DNA from: Gonatopus flavifemur
Taxonomy: Eukaryota; Arthropoda; Insecta; Hymenoptera; Dryinidae
DNA: 64,000 bases
NCBI GenBank assembly: GCA_018340375.1
Contig: JAFFJZ010000002.1
Coordinates: 50,984,001-51,048,000, forward strand
Direction: 5' to 3'
In this document: positions 24,061 to 36,440 of the stretch, piece after piece
Layout of the letters: every line of letters begins with the position of its first letter
Numbering within the stretch: the first letter of the stretch is position 1
Notes under the pieces: generated by a model
What the model was told of the DNA's origin: nothing
Databases searched by the model: none
The model's input: the letters and a program-made list of their open reading frames with translations, nothing else
Translations under genes and position numbers: made by a program

Positions 24061-25616
24061 CGCAATGGTGTACGATATAGTTAGTCGCTTAGTTGTCAGG
24101 CGCAGCATGCGATTGGTTCACCAACCGTATGTCAACTTCCTCTCTTTCCTCTTTGCTCCAATTCTTCTTCTCTATCTCCTCTCCCACGCTCTTTCTCTGA
24201 TTCGTCTCGATTTATCTGAACCACTTTATAATATCTATTTCTCCAATGACTTTTTTTTCACTCACTTTCTTCCCCATCTAAGAATTCTTTCGATTCTATC
24301 TTGACTTTTCGAGATTCTTTGAATAATTTGTACACGAGGTGATGAGGAATGAGGGTTCATTCGATGATTCCTCTCAACGGACACAGAGAATTACTATAAA
24401 AAGTTCAAAATCTCATTAAAATATTCGATTATCGGGGATAGATGATTTTACGATATGTATGTATATTATGCGTATATACATGGATTTATACAGTGAAAAA
24501 TATGCTTCTATCAAATATACATACGTAAATGCACACACGCCTGATGCCTCTGTATATACAATGCACATGTACACGCGTACGTACCGATGTTCTGTTCTGC
24601 ATTTCTGAACCGAAGGTTTGCCAATTATTACCGGTTGTACACTCCTCGTGGTTTTATGTTGTTCATTGGCTTTGTTGTTCATTATTCATCATTCATCATG
24701 CCACGCCAAATGTGCGAGTGTGCCCTCGTATTTCTGGAACAATGACGAAGAGATGTTTGTTTTGCTATGAAGTTACATAGCTGAATTCTCTCTTTTACAT
24801 CGACCTAGTATGTTCCCGTATGTTCGTACATGTGTGCGGGTACGCTTACAAGCAAAGCAGTCGTCACATCGTTTATTTGGTACTATTACAACATCGTAAT
24901 ACGTACACGCAAGTATTGTGCGTATGCGAGTCAGTGGATTACCGATAAGAGATCTATACATTGACGTATACAATTATATTCATGCTACGTGGGTTCGACT
25001 TGTGATTTGCGCAGGGGTTCCATTGTGAGATGCTATGATTCGGTAAATTTCGTGTTTCCGATATTTGCAAACGTGTGCAATAATCTCCCGATTGAACTAG
25101 AAATGTAGTACTGTATTGTATAGTTGCGTTATGAATTAAATAGCCAACGGTTGACGTGCACGCAGCAACCGAGTTTCAAAGATTCTATTCACTAGAGTGT
25201 GTTCCTCTCAAGATTGTGCGAGTGTTGCAATATCTTGTAGAACAATCATCACGCTCTTCTGAGTAAACGTCAAATGTACAAATTTTTATCGTACCATCCC
25301 TACTCGTCATCGCAAACAATTTCATTTCACGAATCTCTGCACATGAATAACTTGAAATTATTCCCCATTCAATCCAATGAATTAAATCATTCTGTATCCT
25401 CAAGATGAATTCCAATTATTCGACGACGGAAGGATACAAATTTTCATACGATCATTGAGAATCGAGATTATTCTTTCAAACTAAAATTTTATATTAACGG
25501 AGGAAATCCGACATATTTCCGCCACGGGATATGTATTTATTTCTGTTCCTCGTGATTCTTTCCTGAGTTACTGACATAATTTAAAATTTTCTCCGGAAAT
25601 TATGAAAGTACTCGCC
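24061..25616. other. Non-coding DNA with alternating purine-pyrimidine patch
   Basis: No supported gene. Positions 24460-24620 and 24790-24960 are rich in TATACATA, CACACACG and ACGTAC alternating sequence, which may have Z-DNA tendency. Otherwise featureless. Confidence 0.35.
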
Positions 25617-25654
25617 AGAGAGAGAGAGAGAGAGAGAGCGAGCGAGAGAGAGAG
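25617..25654 (+). repeat. (AG)n microsatellite
   Basis: A near-perfect AG run with a short interruption by GCGAGC. Confidence 0.9.
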
Positions 25655-26879
25655 GGAAATTGGAAAAAAGAGGTACAACAGAAGGGACGCGGAACAGGGT
25701 TTTCCCTCCCCTTCTTTCCCATCTTTGAATTATTCGTACAGGATCGTTTAAAACTGTCTCTGGTTTCGTATATATCCACGTAACAAAGTAATTTAACCTG
25801 AATTAACATAAATCACTCTAGTTCAGTGCTCGATTATTCACTCGCTCGTACATTCGTTCGTTCGCTTGACACATTTCACCCTTTTTCTCCATCTCTCACC
25901 TCTCTACACCGTACAATACTATTCTCAATTCGAAACCAACTACTACAAAATCACAACAAAAAAATCCAATGGAATGCGCTTTTTTCACAGTCTCTCTGCA
26001 TTTTCGACGTGTCGATTAGATTATACTCTAATCGACCCTCGCGTTGAATTTAATATCTTCTTTCAACGAAGGAGAATCCTTCTCAGGGTCTTTATTTCGT
26101 ACAGAATTGTTACGATTGGGAGGGGATTGAATTGTTGGAGATATAGGAGCATTGTTTTTTAGTAGATAGGTGGTACTCTTAATACGGGAAAGTGTCGTTG
26201 AATACGTCAGAGCGGGAAAAGCCGAGTAGTACGGTCCCTGTCCGATAGTACGGGGTAGCTTGGCATGAAGTCTGCAGTGAGGTGGATGGCAAAATGGACG
26301 CTACCGTCATTTATTTTACACACCCACGGGAACAAGAACGAGCATACGGGCATCATTAACGCCAGCCTTAACCACCCCCCATGTGTGTCTTATGGCCAGG
26401 GCTCGTTCTCTTCCAGGTTTATTAACAGTTTGCGGCGAGTCGTTCTCTCTAAGCGTTTTGTCTAATGCCAACCTCTTCACGTCGTATTTATTTTCAATTT
26501 ACTTCCGTGTAGTAGTACGTCGACGTTCCAGTTTAACCAAGAAATTTGTATTTCCTCTTTGTTCTTTATTGTATATTGTTTCATTATTTTCTCCTCGCGT
26601 TCGTGATACGGTTTGATATTTCCACGAAATCTTCGGATGCATTCTCATTTTGAAGTAACACAGTTGTTCGAATCTTATAAATTCAAGATCCAAGTGTGAA
26701 TTTCCATTGAAAGTATGATCCTTAGGATTGATAGATTTGCTCAGAGATTCGCTCTTGTTTCACAATTCATCAGAGATCTTTGAAATGCGTGTTATAAAAC
26801 GTGATTACTGTTGAATTGATTATTCTCATCTCAAAATTAAAGTATCATCACGTTGAAATTCATGTCAAATTTTTACTTA
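25655..26879. other. Non-coding DNA with GC-richer patch
   Basis: About 26180-26470 is CpG-containing (GTACGGTCCCTGTCCGATAG, GGGCATCATTAACGCCAGCC) in otherwise AT-rich DNA. It may be regulatory DNA or an unrecognised exon; no frame in it matches a protein family known to me. Confidence 0.35.
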
Positions 26880-28150
26880 GATCTGTTGAAAAACCCGTAT
26901 AAGCATTACTTCCGCCAACCTTGACAATACAAAGCTGATTGTTGAGTGTAGGCTGTTTATGTTGAATCAATGCCGATGAGCACACAACAAAATGTTGCAG
27001 CGACATCAAGAGTTGATGAGTTAAGGTGAAATTACATGCGTGCGTTTGTCGCATGCGATATCATTAGATGAAAAGAGAAGTACTAGGAGAAAACAGTTCG
27101 CCTCTCTTTTCATCTAATGATGTCGCATGCGACAAACGCATGCATGTAATAGGAGCTTGACACTGTGACGAAAATTTTTGAATCCCATATACAAAATTTG
27201 CAAGCAATTAGCACACCCATACAAACATTTTTGGGCTCCACCAATGCTGACAATAAAATATAGCTTGGCGCAATGTTGACAGACAAGGCTTGGCGATCTA
27301 TAAATCTTCAATGTTGATTAACAATAAATACAATGTTGCACCAATGTCGGTGTTCGACGGATTTCGTTTGTTAACCTATTATTGTGGCACAATTGCGCCA
27401 AGCTTGGCTCTTGCTTGGCTCATCCTTGGCCCAACATTGACTCAACGATAGATTCCATTCAACGCCAGGATCATTTGAAATATAGTTCAATATTGCCCCA
27501 AACTTCGGCCTATAGTTTCGGTAGAAATTAGCTTTCAATGTAGCGCCAATCATTGGTAATAGCATGGCTCAATATTGGAAACCTATATAATATTTTTGCT
27601 ACGTTAGTGATTAAGTATTTCTCGCCAGTGGTGAAACGCATATACGAAGAATATGTAAGGCTTAAGTAAGTCTTTGTAAGAACAGTCAATCGCTGTTTAC
27701 TATGAGTCACACTAGTGAGCTCCTACCGCTGAGCTAACATACATTGTGTCTACTTCTCATGGCAAAATTCACCGACAAAAGACGCCGAGTTGTTCACAAA
27801 CAAATGAGAGGAAAACAATAAGACTTCAAACAACGTATGTCAGAAATTGCGAAATGCGTATACTTTTTATATATTTCTGGGTTAAATATTTTTGACTTTG
27901 ATCATTGGCGCAGCATTGACAAACAAAATTTCCAATTGTTTGCCAACGATGGGTATATTTCATTGCCATTGTTTCATCGATGATGGGACTTCATTGGAAA
28001 AACACGTGGGTAAATCATAAAATGATGTTATCATTCCAGGTTTGCGCCATGCTTGGTTACCGAGCCTCGGCCATACTTTATCTACGTTGCACCATGCTAG
28101 CGCCAATTGTAAATTTTCATATGGGCATACTTTTGTGTATTGACTTTACC
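26880..28150. repeat. Degenerate dispersed repeat (GCCAAGCTTGGC / CAATGTTG words)
   Basis: The words GCCAAGCTTGGC, CAATGTTG and GGCGCAATGTTGAC recur many times in both orientations, sometimes as small palindromes. The same vocabulary returns at 35.4-35.7, 45.4-46.6 and 57.7-58.0 kb. Positions 27690-27745 on the minus strand hold an A-box-like TTAGCTCAGCGGTAGGAG without a good B-box, so part of this may be tRNA-derived. Frames here (such as 27371-27565) only reflect the repeat. Confidence 0.45.
27031..27150. repeat. Near-perfect 50-bp-arm hairpin
   Basis: The left arm (27031-27080) and right arm (27101-27150) are reverse complements with only about three mismatches over 50 bp. Both include ATGAAAAGAGA and TTTGTCGCATGCG words. 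The loop is about 20 bases. The near identity suggests a recent or conserved origin compared with the decayed surroundings. Confidence 0.85.
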
Positions 28151-31100
28151 ACCGATTTTGTGAGAATTTGAAGCAATTTTGATATGGAAATCAATTCAAA
28201 ATAACATTTTTTGAATTTCAATAAAAGTGTGGGAGATTCAATAGAAAAATAAGTGTGTTGATTATTTCCAAACTTTACAGTGCAGTACGATTGGTTTAGT
28301 ATTCCCAGGGAATGTGGTGAATGTATCATATTAATTTTTTGTTAATTCTACCGGAAAATCCGATTAATTTACCAAATTTTGCGGAATTTCTACCCACTGT
28401 GATCGAGTTAATTGTCCCCCCACAAATTTCAGTGAATTGACCGAAACTTTTTACAGTGCATGAATCACCAAATTACTAATTTTCCTTGTAATCATCATCG
28501 TACACCTTCTTCCGTATACTTGTAGATCACGAAATATTTTCGAAAGTTTGTCAAAACTCTACTAGAAATCGTTCGACTTTGACTTTTTATGGGCTTTCAT
28601 AATTTCTCAAATTGAGCACACCTATGTTTTTGGTTTGATCCAGCGCATATTCGATCACCACATTTCATTTTCGTGGAAAAATATGTGAAATACATAAACA
28701 TTGCGTGCAAAAAAAAACCTAGTAATTTTATACATTAACTACGATCGAATTTTTCATCAAAGGCTTGAACAAACAAAACATGCATTTCATTTCAGTATCA
28801 TTCAAAAAAGAGGGAATTAAATTCATTTATTCATTGTATTCCGATTGCATTAAAAGTATTTGAACAATGACGCATCAATCCTTTCATTTCCAACTCAACT
28901 GAGTCTCTCATCCCACGAAATCATTTGATTTGAATTTTCAAATAACACTTTCAAATAACTATTGGAACTTCAATCTCGTGAATTCTTATTTTACAAAATA
29001 ACAAATAATTTCACGGCAACGCTCAAAGTCGACAAGTCAACGGTACTCTTCTTCTACGGAAGTTCTTCAACGGACGAAAAAGCGACAGTTATGCACGACA
29101 CAGAATCATGACGCTCCAAGGAGATAATACCGGTCTTGCGGATTTCTTTTTTCACCATGAAAGACATCTTTTATTATTCGAATAAGAACTAGTTTGATAT
29201 TCGCGTGGACCACCACGATGAATCTCAACGAGTCATCAAACGAGTTTCCAAACAAATCAGGGTTGACGATGGACCACCGTGACGAGGAAGGGATGCTGTA
29301 CCATCTTCTTGTTATTATTCCTCAATTCCGAGAAGACCCCACCTGGACAGAGCACGCGTGGAGATCCAGTTTCGAGGAAGTTAATACTCGCACAGATGCG
29401 TACAGATGCAAAAGACCCCACCTGGACTGGAAAAAAATTCAGAGGACCCCCAGCCGTCATTCAGGTTCCTATTCGATGAAACTTGAAAGTGTACGTTGGT
29501 CAATCTATCCCCTTTTCATATTTAGATTTGTATGCGAATTTTGTAAGTTTCAAGACCTTGTTCTATATTTTCAGTATTCCGGCGACTCTTTTCACTTCAA
29601 CACGATGTGCGTCGGTCAGCACAGATAATTGATTACAATAAAGTTTCTTTTGTTGAAATGCGAATAATAGTTATGTGTTACGACGTGTTGATGATTGTTA
29701 TTGCAACGTTTTGTAGGATTTGGTGGAAATTGAGAAGTAGAGAAATAGAAAATCGAAAATTCATCACAATTTGAGTGTTGGGTGGATTCTGTTCGACAGG
29801 TGAGCATTAACATTCGTGTATCGGGAGTTGTGAGAGGTACATAATGTTTGATCATAGCGACGCAAAGAAATGAAACTGAAGTTATCTGTGGAGATTGAAA
29901 CTTCTGTGTTTGAAATTTATATATTGTGAAAAATGTCACCGTATATATAAAGTTGTATTTTTGTGCGTGGATCAAAGAGGTTAAAAGATTACAATTATAA
30001 CTGCTCTCGATTCTTAATTATTTTTCTCATTAACGGTAGCGAAGAGACGCAACTAATAACTTCTACTATCGCTCATGTTGAAAATAATCTGCAATCGAGA
30101 ACCGTATAGTATAAAATTTCTCTGAGTGTGTTGAAAAAACAACAGGCCATTTCGAATGTAAAATTTCCAGCTATCCCAGGCCATTTGTGTCTATTCATTT
30201 TTCACGACAATATGTTTCTTGCGTGATTTAATCCCACTCCATTCAAAGTTGTAATATTTTTCATTGATTTGACGGTAAATTCATCGATAGAAGAACGAAA
30301 ACATCTGTACGAAGTTGTTTTTTCCACACATGCATATATTTCAAGAATAATAGAGAATATAAATTATTTAGTTGAACTGAATCGATTCGATATTTTTTTT
30401 CACATTTGTCGAATGAAATTCGGATTTCACTTATCACGCTCGGCAGGAAAACTACGGTGAATATTGCGAAAAAGATACATAAAATAATGATCATGAAAAT
30501 ATGAATCACCAAACTGATTTTATTTTATCGTGAATTTCTCTCTGATACGTAACCAAAAATTGACACGAAAAATATTGATCAATGTTCCCATCTTTTTCTG
30601 TCTTTCATTGTTCGTTCCATCCCTCGCAATCGAGTTGTTAACGAAAAAACTTTCCAACTAATGGGTTTTATTACCAATTCATAAATAACGTAATGACAAA
30701 CGTATCGAACCCTGGGATTCTGCTTTTGTCATCGTTTTAGATGATTCGCTGTGCGTCATGGGGATGATGAGTTTTGTATAACTTTGTTTTTCCGGGGAAT
30801 TTGTGTGTCTCCCGCGATAACGTCTGATATTCGAATTCATATTCAGGGAACACAATTCCTCGACTGGAACGTACAATTCTTCGAAATAGAAATGACAAGA
30901 GCGGAATAGAACGCGATGGGGAATTTATTTTCTTGGCACGGTCAAGTTAATTTCAGTCTTGTTCGGGTCGTAGCAAGGATTGCAACGCTTCAGCTAACAC
31001 CAGAATTTTATAAGAAAGATTTGCTTCGAATTAGAAATCCAATTTGTATGAATTTTGAAATTCATCAGTTGCATTATGCAATAAAGAAGTTGCTCCAAGG

Positions 31101-31479
31101 GTAGGTAACGTTTCATTCCAATTTAGTGGACTTTTTTTCGTTGTTTGAAATTTTCGACACTCAGAAGGCATAATGGTTTTCCGAAGTGAGGGGAAAATTC
31201 ATTACTTCCGGTAGGCGAGAAACAATTCTTTCAAGTTCAAGAGATGGAGTCCATCATTGAAGTGAGGAAACCGATTTTTGATGCACATGACTATGGAATT
31301 TTGTGAGGTATTACAAAGATTACTGGCAAACGGTACTCGGGGAAAAATATCTGATCAAAAATTCCATAATTCACATAGGGAACATTACATTACATCACAT
31401 TATTGTCATTACATTGTGACGAATGGGATTTTATGAGCAGAAAGATTTCAAAAATTCCCATAATTAATTGGATTTCCAA
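28151..31479. other. AT-rich non-coding DNA
   Basis: No supported gene. TTTACAGTGCA words near 28278 and 28455 resemble MITE right ends without left partners. A 15-bp word AGACCCCACCTGGAC is repeated at 29333 and 29412, inside a 144-codon frame (29194-29628) with no recognisable domain. Other frames (30261-30512, 30916-31104) also lack support. Confidence 0.35.
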
Positions 31480-31578
31480 CCCTAACAGGACACTCCTTCG
31501 CATCTCCGTGGTCTCCACGTAGATACCACCTATATCTCCGTGGAGACCACGGAGTTGCGACGAAGTGTCCTGTTAGGG
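31480..31578. mobile_element. 99-bp hairpin MITE with CCCTAACAGG ends
   Basis: Two 40-bp arms (31480-31519 and 31539-31578) are inverted repeats with three mismatches, both starting CCCTAACAGGACACT and ending CTCCGTGGTCTCCACG at the centre. The loop is only 19 bases. No clear target duplication is visible (AA on both sides at most), so the superfamily is unresolved. Confidence 0.75.
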
Positions 31579-32160
31579 AAGTAAGGCCTAGCGAACCGAT
31601 TCAGCGATGGCAATTGTATTTCTCGTTGTTACAGCTTCTGCATCTCATTTTTAACTATCCTAATATTGAAAAATTATTTCTCTACCGTTCAAACTTTACC
31701 CTAATCCCAATCCGAACTCCGAACACGTTGAAATATTCCATTCAGCAAGCATTATTTCTATAATACGATGTATCATATCGTTTCCAGAACTTTCGTGAAG
31801 GCTTGATAAACAAACTCCCATTCGGAAAAGTTGCACAAAAAACCTGATGCTACGTTTGATCCTTGTTGGGTCTTCATTCAAAAGATACTCCTGATTCTAA
31901 ATAACCTCGTCAGGTTTCCACAAAATATCGAACTCCATAACTCGGTGTTAATTTCTAGCGCATGCAGTTTAATTATATCACTCTTCCGCTCATCCAGATT
32001 CCTTTCATAATTAGTTCCACGCCACGGTAAGAATAAAATCCCTAATCTTTTGACACGTGAATTGGTGGTGAATTAAAGGAGACAGGAAAAAAGACCACTA
32101 ATAAATCGGTAAATCACGAGTTAATTCCATTACGATGGGGTGATTCTGAGTGATTCGGTT
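31579..32160. other. AT-rich non-coding DNA
   Basis: No gene or bounded repeat seen. Confidence 0.35.
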
Positions 32161-32480
32161 CGATGAAAAAAAAAAGAACGATAAAGAGAAGAAAAGAGCA
32201 AGGGCAGAAGGGTGAAGAAAAAGAGACGAAGAAAACATGGAAAAACGTGGACCCGATGCTCGATGCAGAAACAAGGTGAAAGAGAGGATGAAGGTAGGTA
32301 GCGTGGAGGTAGCTTTGAAGCGATCGAGACGAGTGCAAAGAAAAACAAAATAAAAGACAAAAAGGAAAAGTAAAAGAGATAGGACGTGCCATCGTTGAAG
32401 GTTCGAATAAAACGAAGGAAGATATAAAAAAACGAAAGAAGAGGAACGTTCAAAGAATCCGATAAACCTCGAAGACCTTC
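32161..32480 (+). other. GA-rich tract, strong strand asymmetry
   Basis: The plus strand is A/G-dominated for ~320 bp (GAAAAAAAAAAGAACG, GAAGAAAACATGG). As in the 23.7-24.1 kb tract, all minus-strand frames stay open, giving Phe/Ser/Leu-rich phantom proteins. No gene inferred. Confidence 0.5.
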
Positions 32481-33169
32481 TAACAAGATTAAATTCGCTC
32501 AATTAAATCGTGAGAATGGAGTTTGATTTTGGTATGGGTTCATGTGTGTGTATGTGTCGTCGTTACATTCTACTCGAGAACTCGTATATTTATATCTCAG
32601 CTCTGTTCGAATAAAGTATTTCCATTTGATTTGATTTTATAAAAGTGGATGTACTTACGTGATGAAATCGATTTAATTGTTCGGAAAAATCATTGGCTCC
32701 AGTCTCTCCTCTTTGAGAATACTTTTCAGAATGTTCATCCACATCAGTCTTTTTTTTTTATTCATTTTGAGTGGATGAACGATGATAGAGCAGCGTGCGT
32801 AAGTGATTGGAGTTCAAATCACCCAGAAGAAAAGTTAATTATGAAATCCAGAACAAGGAAGTGAGTTCAAAGAATTTTATTCCAAAATTTCGAGCCCCTT
32901 CGAAAACATAGATATCTCAAATTTCCTTTCAATGTTGAATTTATACTTTTTGCTCTCCACGTGATGAAGGTTGAAACGAAGAGATAATTTGAATCCTACA
33001 AGATACCTGAAGTTGGTTTTTTGTGTCAACAGATTAGATTGGTTCGTTTCACCAAAGATACCGTGGAATAAAAAAGAGGATCATTTTCTTTTATCCTTTA
33101 TGTTTGTCGTCTATGCTTTTCTCTTTCCACCCTTGAGGATAAAAGTGAGTGACGGTTGGGGAAAAAGAA
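32481..33169. other. AT-rich non-coding DNA
   Basis: No supported gene or bounded repeat. Confidence 0.35.
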
Positions 33170-33480
33170 TGTGAGGAAGGAAAAACTGGCGCTTGGAGAA
33201 TTCCTCGCGCAAGGAAGACGCGGGTGGACACGTAGTTAATCCTAGTCGTCGTAACTTTTAACGGCGGTAACTCATCCGATCAAACCCGTGAAACTTGGAG
33301 GCAACGCGTATGAGTGCAAGCGAGCGAAGGCTTAGTCCTAATTTAAGGGTGGAAGTGAAAACCACCCCTACCAACGCTAATTTAAGACCGGTTCGCTGCC
33401 CGCTCATTTGTTTTAACCGCTCTTCTCCGAGAGAGGGTGGATATGAGGTCGGTAGGAGGAGGATATGGTGAAATTGTCTA
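33170..33480. promoter_or_regulatory. Candidate cis-regulatory island with paired CTAATTTAAG sites
   Basis: A compact CpG-containing block (GGAAGACGCGGGTGGAC, TTTTAACGGCGGTAACTC) holds two copies of CTAATTTAAG at 33338-33347 and 33377-33386, 39 bp apart. Between them sit GGGTGG and CCACCC. TAATT is a homeodomain core. The contrast with flanking AT-rich DNA suggests constraint, but this is composition only; no open frame crosses it convincingly. Confidence 0.3.
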
Positions 33481-36440
33481 TGTAACTGGGTACTAACGGG
33501 AAAGGAGGATTAAAAAAAGGAACTGATTTGGATAGAATTCGTTTTATTCTTGATACGTTATTTTTTTTGAATATCAGAATATCACACCCTGTGAAACGAA
33601 AAACAAAAATTCTCTGGCACCATGAAATTGGAAGATTCCTATTTTACTATAATTTCTCATATTTGATAAGAGATTTCATGTTCTTCAATTCAATTTTTCG
33701 AGGTGTCAAGTGGAATTTTCATGATTTTAACGTAATGTTCTTGCAGACTGTACAAGTTAATCGGTGCCAGTGCGATACTGGAACCCGGCTACAAATTCAG
33801 CCGTTCAGGCTCAAATTGGAGTGTCTGAAGCAAAACAGATCCTTGGATGGCCCAATTTTCAATCTCAAAAAATTCTAAACTCGAGGTTTTTGGTGGATTT
33901 CTTTTGCAATGCATTGTTTCAAATTGAACATTAGTTTCAACAGAAATTAAGTAGTTATTGTAAATCGAACGTCTACTGTTTTTATTTGCAAAATGTTAAT
34001 TGTTTGTGAAGAATCAATGCGATTTCTGCATATTTAGAACAAAATTTCTGAATCTGATTGTTGTAACTTGTATTCCATCATCGAAAATTACATGTAACAC
34101 GATGAAAGTAGATTATACAAAAAATGTATGATAAATATATGAGTATACGAATGACGTTCGTAAAAAAGGGGTTGTGGTATTATTTGAGCGGATTAACTTT
34201 ATTTTTCACCAATTTCGTTGTGTTTTGACGTTTTTTTCCTTTTTTGTTCGAATTTGCGAGAGTGATTTTAAATCCGTTCGAATTCAACTGTATCTTGATT
34301 TGTACCAGCAATCTCATTTGATCCATCACAGTGAGTGGGCATCTATCCTATTCGAGTGTCATCGATTGGGGGAAAAAAAAGAAAATGAAATAAAATGAAA
34401 TAAAATAAAAAGTAAAGAGATTCAACAATTCGAATCAATTATGAAGAATCCGAGTGATCAACCTGAGGTGATGAAATTTCATTGAATAGAATCGAATTGA
34501 TTCAATATGACACTCAAACCATTCGGGAATCGCCAGAGGGGTAAATAGCCTAGAACTGGCGAAGTTGTATTCGTTAAATTGGCAAAAACAACTTCATTTA
34601 TTCAAAATCATCACTGGTTTTCAATTGATTCCAACTGTTAGATGGATTTCAGGCTGTATCAGGTTGCTTGGATAGTCAATTCCAAGCAAGTATTAAACCG
34701 ATACCCCCTGGTGAAAATTTTGGACGTGAAAATAAGACGGCTTGATGAGGCATGTCTCATTTTCTATCATTTGAATCCTATTAAGGGAAATCAGGTGGGG
34801 TCTTGTAAGGGCTTTATAAGATTTTCCTTATTTACGGTTTCCAGATTCTAATTTGATCAGGACCTCATTGAAAATAGGGAATACCTAGTAATTCTCTAGT
34901 TGTGGTACCGCAACGAGAAATTAGAGACCTTATCAGCTCACTTGGAAGTTGCAACTCGGAATTCACTGATTTGGGTTTCATGTTTTTCGTTTGGGTAGGT
35001 ATTGCAACTACAGGCCAACTGGAAGAATTTTTACTAGAGTACTATGGGGAGAATATCTAGTTTGCAGATAGATGAAACGTTGCGAAGACCAAACCTGAAT
35101 TAGTAGCATCTTCAAATGCCGCAGAAAGATGTTATTGCATCAGTGAATGAAGTCCTTCGATCAAAGTAACGACAATTTTGTATGGATTTCCAAACACTTT
35201 TCAATACTTCCAGTACTGGGAATATTGAGTTGCCAGAATTGTCAAGTTTGGAATCATCATTTCGCAAGGTTGCTGTAAAGTCCCAGTCTAGTCTTCCTTT
35301 GCAGCAATTCAGCCATGGTGTTCCTATCAAAATCTGATCAAGATTGCCTTGACTTTTCCGTCAAAACAAAATCTAAATTACCTGGTAACTATCGAGTTAT
35401 CCTGATGGGACTTGATAAGAATTTAATATCGATAACGGACAACGGCTTGGACCAGGTATGGCAGTCAAGCATAGGGAATTTACATTTAGCCAACGTTGAT
35501 TGACAACAAAGATATCATCGTGCTTATGTTGGCAGGATGAAGATGAATTGTGTTGGCACAGCATTGACGCAAGTTGTTAGTAGTATTGATTCAAGGTTGA
35601 ACCAACATTGGTTTCATTGTAGAAGCTCTGTATTGGCCAACCATTGCAGGGGCATTGAATCAATCCTTCACCATTATTGCTCTAAGCGTCATAATTGAGG
35701 GTCGTTAATTGCCGAAACAATCTGATATTTTCATGTTTTGGGTAACTTCCTTCTAAAGAGTCGAAGAGCTGGGGCAGCCTTGCACGAGTGGTGAATTTTT
35801 ACATGAACTGATGATTTCCATATTGAAATTTCCACTAAGATAGGGTGACAATTTCATAATTATCCTTGAGAGGGCATGTTTTTATATTCATGTCGGTTTT
35901 CTGTGTCCATTTCATTGCGAGGAATCCATTAATCCCCTTTCCACGATGAGGTAATTCATCAACACGAGATTCATTAAAATATTTCCTTCTATTAATTCCA
36001 TACTTGACAACGAGCTTGCAAGATTATCAGCTGTGCGGCGATTTCCTCTGCTCTATTCATATATTCGAAGATTATCAATGAGTGTATGGGTGTGTTTGCA
36101 TGAGAGTTGAATGGTTGAATCCTTCATCGCCAACATGAAAATCAAACGTTTATTAAGCAAACAGAAGTTGACATTCGAGTTTAGAAATTTGTAATTAAGA
36201 TGTTAGATGTGATATCTAATGTTAACTGAAATTCGGGAATTCAGAGTTGATAGGAATATTGCTCTTGATGTAGAAATGAGAGTGGATTTTGATGGTGAAA
36301 TTTAATTCCATATCATTGATGAGATTCGTTTGCAAAGAACGTTAGAGAAATTGAACTGTTATTCTAATTTATGAGAATCCATGGTCCGAAAAACTGTTTA
36401 TCGGGATCAATTGTAACCCACAGGTAACGAATTTCAACTA
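33481..36440. other. AT-rich non-coding DNA with dispersed-repeat remnants
   Basis: No supported gene. Positions 34376-34412 hold a short A-rich repeat of roughly AAATGAAATA units. Positions 34640-35100 and 35390-35700 share vocabulary (TCAGG, TTATCCTGATGG, GCCAACATTGG) with the degenerate repeats at 26.9-28.1, 41.4 and 53.4 kb. Confidence 0.35.

Noticed and set aside
23624..24108. Three overlapping minus-strand frames of 105-143 codons
   Set aside because: All three frames are open together over a GA-rich tract, the mark of composition rather than coding.
27690..27745. tRNA gene on the minus strand
   Set aside because: A-box-like TTAGCTCAGCGGTAGG is good, but no B-box or acceptor pairing follows.
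29194..29628. 144-codon plus-strand frame
   Set aside because: It lacks an ATG at its listed start, has no domain, and contains a repeated AGACCCCACCTGGAC word that explains part of its length.
32098..32502. Three overlapping minus-strand frames of 92-134 codons
   Set aside because: Same cause: a purine-rich plus strand lacking stops on the other strand.
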